From contig LNAC01000744.1 in NCBI GenBank assembly GCA_002007465.1, positions 581,408-645,407 of the forward strand: a stretch of DNA of 64,000 bases, read 5' to 3'. The notes below the pieces were generated by a model. That model searched no databases. It was not told the origin of the DNA and was given only the letters and a program-made list of their open reading frames with translations. The stretch comes from Ailurus styani. Lineage: Eukaryota > Chordata > Mammalia > Carnivora > Ailuridae. Both the position numbers and the translations under genes were made by a program. Each line of letters starts with the position of its first letter. Position 1 is the stretch's first letter. This document shows, piece after piece, positions 1-12,207 of this stretch.

Positions 1-43
1 TAATAGATGCCCACTGTACCTGCCTGGAGTGTGTAGCCCAAAT

Positions 44-94
44 ATGTGTGTGTGTGTGTGTGTACACACACACACATATACACACATATATATA
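44..94. repeat. TG/CA microsatellite
   Basis: A run of TG changes to CA and then TA dinucleotides, an imperfect inverted arrangement just before a minus-strand SINE. Confidence 0.85.
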
Positions 95-270
95 TTAAAG
101 ATTTATCTATTGGGGGGGCAGGCGGGAGCATGCTGTGTGGGGGGAGGAGCAGTGGGAGAAGGAGAGAATCCCAGCCAGACTTTCTGCTGATCCCATGACC
201 CATGCGATCATGTCCTGAGCTGAACTCACAAGTCAAACACTTAACCCACTGAGCCACCTAGGCACTCCCC
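95..270 (-). mobile_element. SINEC, diverged copy
   Basis: A reverse-oriented carnivore tRNA-derived SINE. It begins with AAAGATTTATCTATT (tail) and ends with CCCACTGAGCCACCTAGG (complement of the tRNA-like head). Many substitutions suggest an older insertion. Confidence 0.85.
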
Positions 271-912
271 AAATTTGGTTCTAATGGAATAGAGTCACCT
301 TAACTTATGTCCTTTTGACTTGAGTGGCAATGACACAAACTGGTGTAGCAAAGGGGGTTTAACTTACTTTCAAGAAGGAATGGATTGTTTGACTCTGGAA
401 CTTCAGTGAAGACTTGATTAAAGTGGTTCTTTTTATTTTTTTCAGAGTCCTGTAGAGTGGAACACCTGATGCTCTGGATTTCACTAGAACATTTTACATT
501 TGCAGGACAGAAAACTTCATTTCATTCGTGTAAATTGGAAATTATCCACTCAGAACAATGTAGGGTATTTTTATCTATAGCCTCCAGAATGGAACTTGGC
601 TTATTTGGTGTAGGTTATCTCTGATGGGTAAGAAAAGAAGAAGGAAAAGAACTAGACCAGGAGTCCACAGTGGAAGTTGTGATTGTATTAGCGTTGTCGG
701 TACTCACCTTGAGGGTGAAGAGGATGAAAAAAATCAGGTGATTGTAAAACTTCATTAGGCACAATGGGCATGGCTTCCTGTGTGTCTTCTCTTTATGCCG
801 AGGGCTGAACACCTGTTCTTAGAGTAGGACCTACTTGTCTGTTGCCGGAAAGCTTTTTTTAGCTTTAAGTCCTTTATGAAACCTCGTATTAGATCATTTT
901 CATAGTCATTTT

Positions 913-1104
913 TTTTAAAGATTTTATTTATTTATTTCACAGCGGGAGAGAGATCACAAGGAGGCAGAGAGGCAGGCAGAGAGAGAGGGGGAAGCAGGCT
1001 CCCTGCTGAGCAGAGAGCCCGATGCGGGCCTCGATCCCAGGACCCTGAGATCATGACCTGAGCCGAAGGCAGAGGCTTTAACCCACTGAGCCACCCAGGC
1101 GCCC
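913..1104 (-). mobile_element. SINEC, mustelid-type young copy
   Basis: Complete reverse-oriented SINE with the 'GCAGAGGCTTTAACCCAC' head variant. It is flanked by a direct repeat, TTCATAGTCATTTT, at 899-912 and 1106-1119, a target-site duplication showing recent insertion. Confidence 0.95.
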
Positions 1105-1418
1105 TTTCATAGTCATTTTAAGAGTACACTTGGAGCTTTTGTCTGAAGTCTTCTATGTTTCTGCTTCTCTGCAGAGCTGCTTAAAATTCTGACTTCTAAG
1201 GACTGAGGAGCACTGTGTCTCAAACATTTGGAGGATAATCAGAATAATGTGTGAACCTAGTTCAGTCCTTGGACAGAGTCTTTTAAAGAGGTTTCTCTAC
1301 AATGCAAACATGCTATCCATGTCTGGGACTTTTAGAATAAAAATTTCTACAATTACGAATAACTCAAGTGGCAAATTTTTCATCATATTCATGATATCAT
1401 TCCGTCAATAAAGTGGTT

Positions 1419-1436
1419 TGTGTGTGTGTGTGTGTG
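1419..1436. repeat. (TG)9 microsatellite
   Basis: A short pure TG run within intron 1. Confidence 0.8.
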
Positions 1437-1439
1437 CCC

Positions 1440-1535
1440 TAAATTATGCACCATGCTAGGTCCTGGGGATATAGAAATGAAAACTTTATTTGTGATTCCC
1501 AAAGAGCCTAGGATCTATGGGAAGTGAAAACCCAT
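1440..1535. repeat. Possible ancient interspersed repeat fragment
   Basis: The text 'atgctaggtcctggggatatag' followed by a gagcctaggat segment resembles a recurrent old mammalian repeat, also seen near 13010, 29150, 54900 and 58230. The class (L2 or MIR relative) cannot be fixed by eye. Confidence 0.4.
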
Positions 1536-2242
1536 CATTAAAATACGTGTGTGTCAGTTGTTAGGATAGATAGAGGTATTTATTAGAGGAAGCCAAATGA
1601 GGGGCATATGATCTAGCCAGAGGATGGAATGCAGGCAGTAAAGGCTTGTAAGAGGTGATCTTGAATATTGACTATTTACAAAGTGTAGGTGGAACTATAT
1701 TTGATGAGGGAGGTAGTGAGAGATTAGGCTTTGATGGTTAGGTGTTTTATTTTACCCTGAAAGGTGACAGGGATGCCTAAGGAATTTAAGTAGGTAAGTG
1801 GTATGATCAAATTGACACTTTATTTTACTGTTTATTTTTTTAATAGACAGTGTCTTTATATGGTTTAGAAAAAATTATAGAAGGGTGTACAGTGAAAAAT
1901 TTTTACTTACTTGATAGCCTTCCTCTCAAATAACCACTACATGAGTTTCTTATATGTCTTCCCAGAGGGCTGTTCTGCAGATATAAGCAAACACAAAAAT
2001 ATGTGAATCTATATTCTTCCTCCACCTCCTTTTCACACAAATGATAGCACGCCATGGTTACTATGGTACACCTTGCTTTGTTTGCTTTAGCTCTGTCTTG
2101 GCAAGATCTCTCCATATTAATTTATTACAAGTGCCTTTTTTTCTTGTTTTCAATCTTTTTCCTTTCTTAGGGCTACTTAACCCCCCCCCCCATTCACCAA
2201 AAAATACACTGGGTTCCACTGCCTTTTAAAACATTATCTGAG

Positions 2243-2434
2243 GGGCTGCTGGGTGGCTCAGTTGGTTAAGCCCCTGACTCTTGCTTTTGGCTCAGGGCAT
2301 GATCTCAAGGTTGTGAGATCTAGCCCTGCTTGGGCCCCGTGCTGGGTGTGGAGCCTGCTTAAAATTCTCTCCCTCTTTCCCTCTGCCCCTCCCCACTCGT
2401 GCTCTTTCTAAAAAAATAAAATAAAAAATAAAAT
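2243..2434 (+). mobile_element. SINEC, older subfamily
   Basis: Forward-oriented SINE. It has the older head GTTGGTTAAGCCCCTGACTC and an AAAATAAAATAAA tail. Target-site duplication is AAAACATTATCTGAG at 2228-2242 and 2435-2449, with one mismatch. Confidence 0.92.
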
Positions 2435-3289
2435 AAAACATTCTCTGAGATTGGTCACTCCCCCAAGTTATTTCAAATATCAAATTATATCAAATTAGCA
2501 GGTCATTTCTCTCCTGTTTCACCAACTATTTCCACTTCCCCCTTCTGACTCCAACTCTTTATAGTTTGTTTTCTGTCTCAGGAGTTCAGTGAAATCTATT
2601 TTCACAAGTTACAAGTGACCTATTTTAGTTTTATAATCTCTTACTGATTAACATGTGATGGTGAAAAAGATTTAGCATAATACTGGAAAGAGATTTTTAA
2701 AATTTAGATAAATCCAGACGTGGGATTGGTTATATCATAAAAGCTGAAATTTTCCAATCACTAGCCTTTCTGGTAATGTACACAGGCTCTGTCCCCTGAT
2801 TTATCTACTTCTGATGCGAATTCTCCCTTCTGTGAATTCTGGATGCTGCATCAAATGAAGTGTACTGAAGGCAACTACCATGAATCCCTTCTTGGTAACT
2901 CAAGCATATTATGACTTATTGGAAAGATCTTGAGGGCTTATGGAATTCTGGGACTCCTGATAGTGGTTAGTGACCACAGTGACTGGGGATTATGAGGGAC
3001 AGCATTATTCTAGTAAGAAGTCTCATCAGACGGTGCCTTGTATTAATACCTTTCCTTTGGTTTTGGTAACACTATTTGCAGATCCGGTGTTTTGCCAGAT
3101 ATGGAGATAGCACACAGCCTGACCCCTTTCCCCGTTTTTATTTTTTTTGTTTTGTTTTGTTTTCTTTTCGTCATCTTGGGCTTATTCTTGGGAACCAGCT
3201 CTTTATTTTGAAAGCTGGTAAATAAGGGAAAAGAGTCAAGAATTTATCTTGCCTTTCCCATGAATATACTACTGAGTAGCTAAATAACT

Positions 3290-4205
3290 GAGTACGGGAA
3301 GTTTCTCTTTATGGAAGCATTTCAACAATAAATGAAGACATGATAGAATTGGAATATCATTTTGCAACCCTGATGAATTGAACGTCAGTGGCTGCTAGCA
3401 TCAGAAAAGAGAGTAACCCATACACTCTGTGCTTCTTGATGATGAAGACAACAGCATCCACAGAGGAGCCTTACTCCCCCCAAATCAAACCTGATTCTGA
3501 TAAAGCCTCCGATTCAGCTATCAATTTTCAGGAGGTACAGAGGACAGGGAATAATGATAAACTATGTTATAAGGTTGTAGTCAACAAAAATCTTGACTCT
3601 GGGATTCTCTCTCGGACAAATGACCCAGTTTTTTCAACAAATAAATTGCAAGGGGGAGAAAGAGGTAATGGGGAACCAACCTATAGATTTAGATTCCTAA
3701 ATGCTGTATTTTACAAAAAAAAACAAAACCTCATAAAAACTATAATGTTTAGGGATGCATAGTTCAATAATTGAAGTACAAATAAAATAAGGTAACAATG
3801 CATATAAAATGATAGTACAGTATGGTGACTAGTTAATACTATATTATGTATTTATTTACATACATAATATGTAATGCTGTCTTATGTATTATGTATGTGC
3901 TAAAAGAGATCTTAAAAGTTCTTATCACAACACTGGGGAGGGTATATGTGGTGGTGAGGCCTGTGTATTGAGTGAGACCAATGAATCACAGACCTGTACC
4001 TCTGAAACAAATAATACATTATATGTTAATAATAAAAAAATGAATTTAAAAGAAGTTCACATCACAAGAAAACAATTTAACCGTGGTAGTGAATGTTGAC
4101 TAGACTTCTGTTGATCGTTTCACAATATATACAAATACTGAATCATCATGTTGTATACCTGGAACTAATATAATGTCATATATCAATTATATCTTAAAAA
4201 TAAGT
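3290..4205 (+). mobile_element. Old LINE-1 3' UTR and tail
   Basis: 3782-3930 and 4053-4205 together read as the characteristic 3' end of an old mammalian LINE-1 (tatggtgactagttaat..., then ...atcatgttgtatacct..., atcaattatatctta). The upstream part, including a 124-codon open frame at 3388-3762, is probably the same element's 3' UTR. It is split by a younger L1 fragment at 3931-4052. Confidence 0.65.
3931..4052 (+). mobile_element. Young LINE-1, severely 5'-truncated
   Basis: About 120 bp of carnivore L1 3' end (actggggagggtatatg... to tgttaataataaaaaaatg), inserted into an older L1 tail. It is flanked by an imperfect 15-bp direct repeat, AAGTTCTTATCACAA at 3916-3930 and AAGTTCACATCACAA at 4053-4067. 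Confidence 0.75.
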
Positions 4206-4400
4206 TAAAAGTTGGGACAGTGGTTTTTCTCTGTGGTGAGGGGGAAGATTTGTGTTCACGATGGGTATAGGAAGGGCTTTTGGAGTTATTGACAAGGTAT
4301 TTTCATGGAAGGGGGTTATAAGGATTTTTACTTTACAATTTGTTAAGCAATATATTTAATGCTTTTTGAAGTATTTGTTAATACTAAAAATGATTTTAGG

Positions 4401-4576
4401 GTTTTTTTTTTAAGATTTTATTTATTTGAGAGAGAGTGTGTGAGAGAGAGCATGAGAGGGGAGAAGGTCAGAGGGAGAGGCAGACTCCCCATGGAGCTGG
4501 GAGCCCAATGCAGGACTCCATCCCAGGACTCTGAGCCAAAGGCAGTTGCTTAACCAACGGAGCCACCCAGGTGCCC
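4401..4576 (-). mobile_element. SINEC, older subfamily
   Basis: Reverse-oriented SINE ending AACGGAGCCACCCAGGTGCCC. Flanking direct repeat GATTTTAGG lies at 4392-4400 and 4579-4587. Confidence 0.92.
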
Positions 4577-4871
4577 AAGATTTTAGGTTTTAGATGGTGT
4601 AGGAAAGTTGTTTCCATTCTCCTCCTAAAACAAGAACAATAACAAGAATAGGCGTATGCCCTGAATTTTCCAAGCAGTGATCTGCAAGATGCTCCAAAAG
4701 CATCACTAGAATAAATTTAAATATTGTACTAGTTAACCTGGGTCTCCACCTGATTGCTTATAGAACTGACAAAAAGTACACTGTATTTTTTAGAGAAATA
4801 AAAAGCTGTGCCTTTCTGGAACTGACCAATCTTTTAAAAGAATTTTTTTTATTAAAAAAATTTTATTTCTA

Positions 4872-5067
4872 GGGGCACCTGGGTGGCTCAGTGGGTTAAA
4901 GCCTCTGCCTTCAGCTCAGGTCATGATCTCGGGGTCCTAGGATAGAGCCCCACATCCAGCTCTCTGCTCAGCAGGGAGCCTGCTTCCCCCTCTCCCTCTG
5001 CCTGCCTCTCTGCCTACATGTGATACCTCTTTCTGTGTCAAATAAATAAATAAAATCTTTAAAAAAT
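4872..5067 (+). mobile_element. SINEC, mustelid-type
   Basis: Complete forward SINE from GGGGCACCTGGGTGGCTCAG to its AATAAATAAA tail. TTTTATTTCTA repeats at both ends. Confidence 0.95.
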
Positions 5068-5096
5068 TTTATTTCTATTGAGGTGTAATTGACCAC

Positions 5097-5285
5097 TTTT
5101 TTTTTTTAAGATTTTGTTTATTTATTTGACACAGAGAGAGAATGTGAACAAGCACAAGCAGGGGGAGTGGCAGATAGGGGAGACGCAGCCTCCCTGCTGA
5201 GCAAGGAAGGGGCTCATCCCATGACTCTGGGATCACGACCTGAGCCAAAGGCAGCCCCTTGACCAACTGAGCCACCCAGGCATTC
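5097..5285 (-). mobile_element. SINEC
   Basis: Reverse SINE from the T-rich tail to GAGCCACCCAGGCATTC. An approximate target repeat (accac plus T run) is on both sides. It is inserted in the old LINE-1. Confidence 0.9.
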
Positions 5286-5569
5286 AACCACCTTTTTTTT
5301 TTAACCCCTCCCCCACCCCTACCTGTGGCAACCACCAGTCTGTTCTTTGTATCTATGAGCTTGATTTTTGTTTGTTTAGATTCCACATAGAACAGAGATT
5401 ATATGGTGTTTGTCTTTCTTTGACTTATTTTACTTAGCATAATGCCCTCAAGGTCCATCCGTGGTGCAAATGGCAAGATTTCATTCTTTTTTATGGCTGA
5501 ATGATATATGTATGATGCATATGATATAAAAGGACATATATTTTATATACACATACATACATACCACAA

Positions 5570-5753
5570 TTTTTTTTAAAGATTTTATTTATTAGAGAGG
5601 GGGAGAGCACAAGGGTGGGGGAGGGGCAGAGGGCGAGGGAGCAGCCTACTGCCCACTGTGCAGGGAGCCCAATACAGGGCTTGATCCCAGGACCCCGGGA
5701 TCATGACCTAAGCCAAAGGCAGACGCTTAACCAACTGAGCCACCCAGGTGCCT
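5570..5753 (-). mobile_element. SINEC
   Basis: Reverse SINE flanked by CATACCACAATTT on both sides, inserted in the old LINE-1. Confidence 0.93.
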
Positions 5754-6280
5754 CATACCACAATTTCTTCATCCATCCAAATATTCATGGACACTTAGGT
5801 TGCTTTCATGTCTTGGCTATTGTAAATGGTGCTACATTGAACATTGAGGTGTGTACATCTCCTTTTTGAATTAGTGTTTTAGTTATCTTTGGGTAAGTAC
5901 CCAGAAGTGAAATTGCTGAATTATGTGGTAGTTCCTTAAATGATATTTTTTTTTTACTTTTTTGAGGAGCCTCCATACTGTATTCCATTGTGGTTGCACT
6001 AATTTACGTTTCCACTAACAGAGGACATGGCTTTCTTTTAACCATTTTCCTGCCAACACCTGTTATTTCTTGTCTTATTGATAGTAACCACTATAAGAGG
6101 TGTGGGGCAGATTGATAATAGCCATCCTAACAGGTGTGAGGTGCTATCTCATTGTGGTTTTGATTTGCATTTCTGTGATAATAATGATGTTGTCAATCCT
6201 TTTATGTATCTTTGGACTATCTGTATGTTTTCTCTGGAAAAATGTCTATTCAGATCTGCCCATTGGTTAATCAGACTTGT

Positions 6281-6674
6281 TTCTGTTTTGTGTGGGTTTT
6301 TTTTTTTTTTTGCTGTTGAGTTGTATGAGTTCTTTATATATTGTGAATATTAACTCCTCATCAGATGCATGATTTTTTTAAAGATTTTTATTATTATTTA
6401 TTTATTTGACAGAGAGAGAGAGAGATTACAAGTAGGCAGAGCAGCAGGCAGAGAGAGAAGGAAGCAGGCTACCTGANTTCTGTTTTGTGTGGGTTTTTTT
6501 TTTTTTTTGCTGTTGAGTTGTATGAGTTCTTTATATATTGTGAATATTAACTCCTCATCAGATGCATGATTTTTTAAAAGATTTTTATTATTATTTATTT
6601 ATTTGACAGAGAGAGAGAGAGAGATTACAAGTAGGCAGAGCAGCAGGCAGAGAGAGAAGGAAGCAGGCTCCCTG
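6281..6674. other. Probable false tandem duplication around single N at 6477
   Basis: 6281-6476 and 6478-6674 are nearly identical, both covering L1 sequence plus the first half of a SINE, separated by one N. The first copy's SINE is cut off at the N while the second continues intact. This fits two overlapping contig ends left unmerged. Confidence 0.85.
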
Positions 6675-6773
6675 CTGAGCAGGGAGCCGGATGCAGGGCT
6701 TGATCCCAGGACCCTGAGATCATGACCTGAGCCGAAGGCAGAGGCTTTAACCCACTGAGCTACCCAGGCGCTC
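6571..6773 (-). mobile_element. SINEC, mustelid-type
   Basis: Complete reverse SINE with the GCAGAGGCTTTAACCCAC variant. The flanking repeat is TCATCAGATGCATGATTT / TCCTCAGATACATGATTT. A partial second copy at 6371-6476 belongs to the false duplication. Confidence 0.93.
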
Positions 6774-8447
6774 CTCAGATACATGATTTGCAAAAAATTT
6801 CTACCATTCATTAGCTTGCCTTTTTATTTTAATGATTGTTTCCTTTGCTGTACAGAAGCTTTTTAGTTTGGTATAGCCCCACTTGCTTATTTTTTATTTT
6901 GTTACTTTTGGTGTTGGGTTCAAAAAATCATCACCAGCACCTGTGTTAAGGAGCTTGCTGTTTATGGGATTTTATGGTTTCGGGTCTTACATTCAAGTCT
7001 TCAGTCTATTTTGAGTTAATTTTTGTGTATGGCATAAGATAGTGGTTTAGTTTCATTCTTTTGAATGTGGCTAAACAGTTTTCCAACACTAGAGACTGTT
7101 CTTTCCATTTGATTTTCTTCTTTCTGTTGTAAACTTATTGACCATGTATGCATGGGTTTATTTCTGGGCTCTATTCTGTTTCATTGTTTTTATGCCAGTG
7201 CCATACTGTTTTAATTGCTGTGACTTTGTAATACTGTTTGAAATCAGGGAGCGTAATGCCTGTAGGCTTGTTGTTCTTTCTCAAGATTGTTTTGGCTACT
7301 CAGGGTCTTTTGTGGTTCCATACAAATTTTAGGATTGTTTCTTCTATTTCTGTGAAAAATGCTGGTGGAATTTTGATAGGAATTGCATTGAATCCTAAGG
7401 ATGCTTTAAAAATATTAATTCTTCCAATCCATGAGCATGACATGTCTTGCCAGTGATTTGTGTTGCCTTCAATTTTTTTCCTTAATGTGTTGTTTTACAT
7501 ATATAGGTCTTCACTCCCTTGGTTAAATTTATTTCTAGATATTTTATTATTTTTGATGCAATCATAAATGAGGGTATAGAGATGTAACAGTTTTCTTTTG
7601 TATTGATTAGTTTAACAGTTTTTTGGTGGAGTCTTTGGGATTTTTTACATATGTCATCTGCACATGGTGACATTTTTACTTCTTCCTTTACAATTTGGAT
7701 ATCTTTTATTTCTTTTTCTCATCTGATTACTCTGACTAAAACATCCAGTATTAAATTGAATAAAAGTGGCAAATGTGGGCATTCTTGTCCTATTCCTGAT
7801 CTTAAAAGAAAAGCTTTTTACCAGTGAGTATGATGTTAGCTGTAGACTTGTCATATATGGCCTTTATTATGTTGAGGTACATTCTGTCTATACCCACTTT
7901 ATTGAGAGTTTTTATCGTAAATGGATGTTGAATTTTGTCAAATGCTTTTTTGCAACTATTGAGGTGACCATACGATTTTTATCATACATTTTGTTAATGT
8001 GGTGTATCACATTGACTGATTTGTGGATATTGAGCCAGCCTTTCATCCCAGGAATAAATCCTCCTTGATCATGTCATATAATCCTTTAATGTATTGTTGA
8101 ATTCAGTTTGCTAATATTTTGTTGCAGCATCCTGTCTGCTTTTGGTGTTAGGATAATGCTGGCCTTCTAAAATGAGTTTGGAAGCACTCACTCCTCTTCA
8201 ATTTTTTGGAAGTGTTTGAGAAGAAATGGTTATAATTCTTTGAAAGTTTGTAGAATTCACCAGTGAAAGCCATCTGGTTCTGGATTTTTGTTTTTTGGGG
8301 AAGTTGTTGATTACTGATTCAATTTCCTTAGTAGTAATCAATCTGTTCAGATTTTCTATTTCTTAATGATTCAGTCTGGTAGGTTGTATGTTGCTAGACA
8401 TTTTTCTATTTCTTTTAGTTGTCCAATTTTTTGTCATATAATTATTC

Positions 8448-8912
8448 ATCATGGTTTCTTATGGTCTCTTATATTTCAGTAGCATCACTTCTAATATCTC
8501 CTCTTTCATTTCTGATTTTATTTGAGTACCCTCTCTTTTTCTTGGTGAGTCTAGCTAAAGATTTATCATTTTTATCTTTTCAAAGAACCAGTTTCTTTCT
8601 TTTTTTTTTTCTTTCTTTTTTATTCTTTGCTCCAGGGGTACAGGTCTGTGAAACATCAAGCTTACATCTTTCACAGCATNATCATGGTTTCTTATGGTCT
8701 CTTATATTTCAGTAGCATCACTTCTAATATCTCCTCTTTCATTTCTGATTTTATTTGAGTACCCTCTCTTTTTCTTGGTGAGTCTAGCTAAAGATTTATC
8801 ATTTTTATCTTTTCAAAGAACCAGTTTCTTTCTTTTTTTTTTTCTTTCTTTTTTATTCTTTGCCCCAGGGGTACAGGTCTGTGAAACATCAAGCTTACAT
8901 CTTTCACAGCAT
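8448..8912. other. Probable false tandem duplication around single N at 8680
   Basis: 8448-8679 and 8681-8912 match base for base at an offset of 233, except one C/T difference (8628 region against 8861 region). Both copies include the L1 target site and the L1 3' end, so a real duplication would have had to follow L1 insertion. Confidence 0.87.
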
Positions 8913-9601
8913 TCACCAAAGCACACACCCTCCCCAATGTCCATAACCCATCCACCCTATCCCTACCCTCCCATCCCCCAGTAACCCTCAGTTTGTTTTG
9001 TGAGATTAGGAGTCTCTTATGCTTGGTCTCCTTCCCCATCCCATCTTGTTTCATTATTTTTCCCTCCCTACCCCCCATGACCCCCCACACTGTCCCTCAA
9101 GTTCCTCATATCAGAGAGATCATATGATAATTGTCTTTCTCTGATTGACTTATTTCACTCAGCATAATACCCTCTAGTTCCATCCACGTCATTGCAAACG
9201 GCAAGATTTCATTTCTTTTGATAGCTGCATAGTATTCCATTGTATATATATACCGCATCTTCTTTATCCATTCATCTGTTGATGGACATCTAGGTTCTTT
9301 CCATAGTTTGGCTATTGTGGACATTGCTGGTATAAACATTCGGGTGCATGTACCCCTGAGGATCACTACCTTTGTATCTTAAGGGTAAATACCCAGTAGT
9401 GCGATTGCTGGGTCGTAGGGTAGCTCCATTTTCAACTTTTTGAGGAATCTCCACACTGTTTTCCAGAGTGGCTGCACCAGCTTGCATTCCCACCAACAGT
9501 GTAGGAGGGTTCCCCTTTCTCCACAACCTCGCCAACATCTGTCATTTCCTGACTTGTTGATTTTAGCCATTCTGACAGGTGTGAGGTGGTATCTCACTGT
9601 G
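8831..9601 (-). mobile_element. Young LINE-1, 5'-truncated
   Basis: Reverse-oriented carnivore L1: 3' UTR (gggtacaggtctgtgaaacat...), then the end of ORF2. Minus-strand frames at 9106-9366 and 9379-9597 read typical L1 ORF2p C-terminal text (MEYYAAIKRNEILPFAMTWM; LSEISQSEKDNYHM). The target-site duplication AAAGAACCAGTTTCTT is at 8815-8830 and 9602-9617. It lies inside the older LINE-1. The frame is broken and the 5' end missing, so it is inactive. Confidence 0.93.
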
Positions 9602-10736
9602 AAAGAACCAGTTTCTTAAGGTAGGTGTTTATTGCTCTGAACTTCTCTTAGAATTTCTTTGCTGCATCCCATAAGTTTTGGTTTAGTTTCATTTTTGTTT
9701 GTCTCATGGTATTTTTTTAATGTATTTTTTTGATTTCTTCTTTGTCTTCTTGATTGGTTAGTAGCATGTTGTTTAATTTTCATGTATCTGTGAATTTTCC
9801 TGTTTTCTTTGTGGGATTGATTTCTAGTTTCATATTATTTGTGCTTGGAAAAGATGCTTAATATGATTTCAGTCCTCTTTAATGTATTAAGACTTGTTTT
9901 GTGGCCTAACATGTGATTTATCCTGGAGAGTATTCCATGTGCATTTGAGAAGAATGTGGATTTCTTTTGCTTTTGGTTAGATTGTTCTGTTTATGTCTGT
10001 TAAGTTTATCTGGTCTAATATGTTGTTTAAGGTTTCTGTTTCCTTATTGATTTTCTGTCTGGGTGATCTATCCATTGATGTAAGTGGGATATGAAGTCTT
10101 CAGTTATTATTGTGTTGCTGTTTCTCCCTCTAGGACTGTTAATATTTGATTTATTTATTTAAGTGCTCCTATGTTGGCTACATAAATTTTTACAAATGTT
10201 ATATCCTCTTGTTGGATTGGCCCCTTTATCATTATGTAGTTCTTCTTGTGTTTTATTATAGTCTCTATTTTAAAGTTGATTTTTTCTGGTATAAGTGTAG
10301 CTACTCCAGCTTCCTACTGGTTTCCATTTTCATGGAGTATCTTTTTCCTTCTCTTCACTTTCAGTCTCTCTGTGTCCTTACATTTCAAGTTATTGTCTTG
10401 TAGATTGCATATAGATGAGTCTTGTTTTTTTTTAAATTTATTCAGCTACTCTGTCTCTTTTGATTGGAGAACTTAGTCCATTTACATTTAATGTAATTAT
10501 TGATAGGTATGTACTTAACTGCCATTTTGTTAATAGCTTTCTGGATTTTTGGTTATTCCTTTCCATTCCTCTTTTATTCTCTTGCTCTCCTTCTGTGTGA
10601 TTTGATGGCTTTCTTTAGTTTTATGCTTATATTCTGTTTCCTTTATCCTTTGTATATTTACTATAGATTTTCCATTCCCTTTGTGATTACTGTGAGGTTT
10701 ACACATAACAACTTATATCTATAACAGCCTATTTTT

Positions 10737-10936
10737 TTAATTAAAGATTTTATTTATTTATTTATTTATTTAACTGAGAGGGAGAGAGCACAAGTAGGCA
10801 GAGCAGCAGGTAGAGGGTGAGGGCGAAGCAGGCTCTCCGCTGAGGAGGGAGCCCAATGCGGGGCTCGATCCCAGGACCCTAGGACCATGACCTGAACCGA
10901 AGGCTGACACTTAACGACTGAGCCACCAGGCACCCC
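10737..10936 (-). mobile_element. SINEC
   Basis: Reverse SINE inserted in the old L1, ending GAGCCACCAGGCACCCC. The target repeat AACAGCCTATTTTT is at 10723-10736 and 10937-10950. Confidence 0.93.
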
Positions 10937-11180
10937 AACAGCCTATTTTTAAGTAGATAATTTATGTTTTTGTTTTNATTTAACTGAGAGGGAGAGAGCA
11001 CAAGTAGGCAGAGCAGCAGGTAGAGGGTGAGGGCGAAGCAGGCTCTCCGCTGAGGAGGGAGCCCAATGCGGGGCTCGATCCCAGGACCCTAGGACCATGA
11101 CCTGAACCGAAGGCTGACACTTAACGACTGAGCCACCAGGCACCCCAACAGCCTATTTTTAAGTCGATAATTTATGTTTG
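10768..11180. other. Probable false tandem duplication around single N at 10977
   Basis: 10768 to about 10970 repeats at 10978 to about 11180 (offset 210), including most of the SINE and its right flank. The first copy diverges just before the N. One base differs in the flank (aagtagata against aagtcgata). Confidence 0.85.
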
Positions 11181-12207
11181 ATTGCATTCTAAGGCTTAAG
11201 ATTTTTATTCCCTATTGCCGTGTGTCATGTTTTTGATATCTCTTTTTATATCTTTTCATCTTACTTATCCCTTAACTAATTCTTGTAATGAGTTTTTTTA
11301 CTACTTCTGTCTTTGAACTTTCATGCTAGCTTTATAAGTGATTAATCTACTATGTTTACTATATATTTATAAATATCATATATTTCCTTTTCTTGTGGTT
11401 GTTTAATTTTCCGCTATGTGGATGACCCACAATTTATTTAACCTGTCCACTACTGATGAACATTTAGTTTATTGCCAATCTTTTTCTGTTAAAAACAGAG
11501 CTGTAATAAGTTACATTGGACACTGAGGGCTGACATTTCAGAAAGTTCAGTAGTTTGCTTAAATATCTCCTGAATGAATGACTGAACAGAAGATAAATGG
11601 CTTAGAGAGGAGCAAGGAGAGATGTAAAAAAGGATGAGACTGGAGACAGGGTGACTGGTTGTGAGGCTCCTGCAGGTGTCTGGGAATAGAAAGAGGGGAG
11701 AGATCCAGTAAGATGGAGTGACCTCTGTAATGCTGGGATTAGGGGACAGGAGTAGTCAAGCTACTTGATTTTTACATGATTTCTTAGAGTAATAGTAATA
11801 GATTGGACAAATAATAAGACATTTATTACCCATATGTTGTAGAAGAAGAGCTCCATTTTCATTGGGAAATATATGCACAGAATTAAAGACAACCACTAGC
11901 AACAGAAGTCAATGGAAATAGAAAGTAGGAATCAGTAATTGTTGATTGCTACTTTCCGTTTCTTTTAATCTTGTTTTTCTAGGTCTTCTGCTGTTGCTGA
12001 ATCACATCCTTTCTTTTTATTCCAACTAGTATCTCTCTTTGGCTTCCTTTTTTTCCTTCCTCAATTTGAACCCTTATTTTAGATTAGAGGCTTCACAATT
12101 CTTATGATGCTGGGAGGTCAATGAATTGATTTTTCACTCATCTGATAGAAAGTAAGATACTGCGTCTGCAGAATATATTTCTGACAGATGGTATGATTGT
12201 GTTCTTT

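Larger units (their letters stand above)
4840..11340 (-). mobile_element. Old LINE-1, long minus-strand copy with nested insertions
   Basis: From about 4840 to 11340 the minus strand reads as LINE-1 3' UTR and then ORF2 (reverse transcriptase and C-terminal region), with many stops and frameshifts. Typical landmarks on the + strand are tttgacttattttacttagcata (about 5420), the text around ggctctattctgtttcattg (7170) and aacttatatctataacagcc (10710). SINECs at 4872, 5097, 5570, 6571 and 10737 and a younger L1 at 8831 interrupt it, so it is older than all of them. No intact reading frame remains. Three single-N joints with false duplications lie inside. Confidence 0.85.

Noticed and set aside
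3388..3762. 124-codon frame in intron 1
   Set aside because: It begins at GTG and lies where an old LINE-1 3' UTR is expected. Better explained as transposon-derived than as a gene.
4359..4553. Arg-Glu-rich small frames ending near 'DPEIMT/DSEIMS', recurring through the window
   Set aside because: They are translations of SINEC bodies, repeated at almost every copy on either strand.
4872..4950. tRNA-like A and B box sequences at SINE heads
   Set aside because: They are remnants of the tRNA ancestor of SINEC within retroposed copies, not tRNA genes.
6281..11180. Tandem repeats of about 200 bp as a possible CRISPR-like or satellite array
   Set aside because: Each occurs only twice, each pair is separated by an N, and each pair has a different sequence. 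Assembly artefact is the better reading, and the DNA is mammalian.
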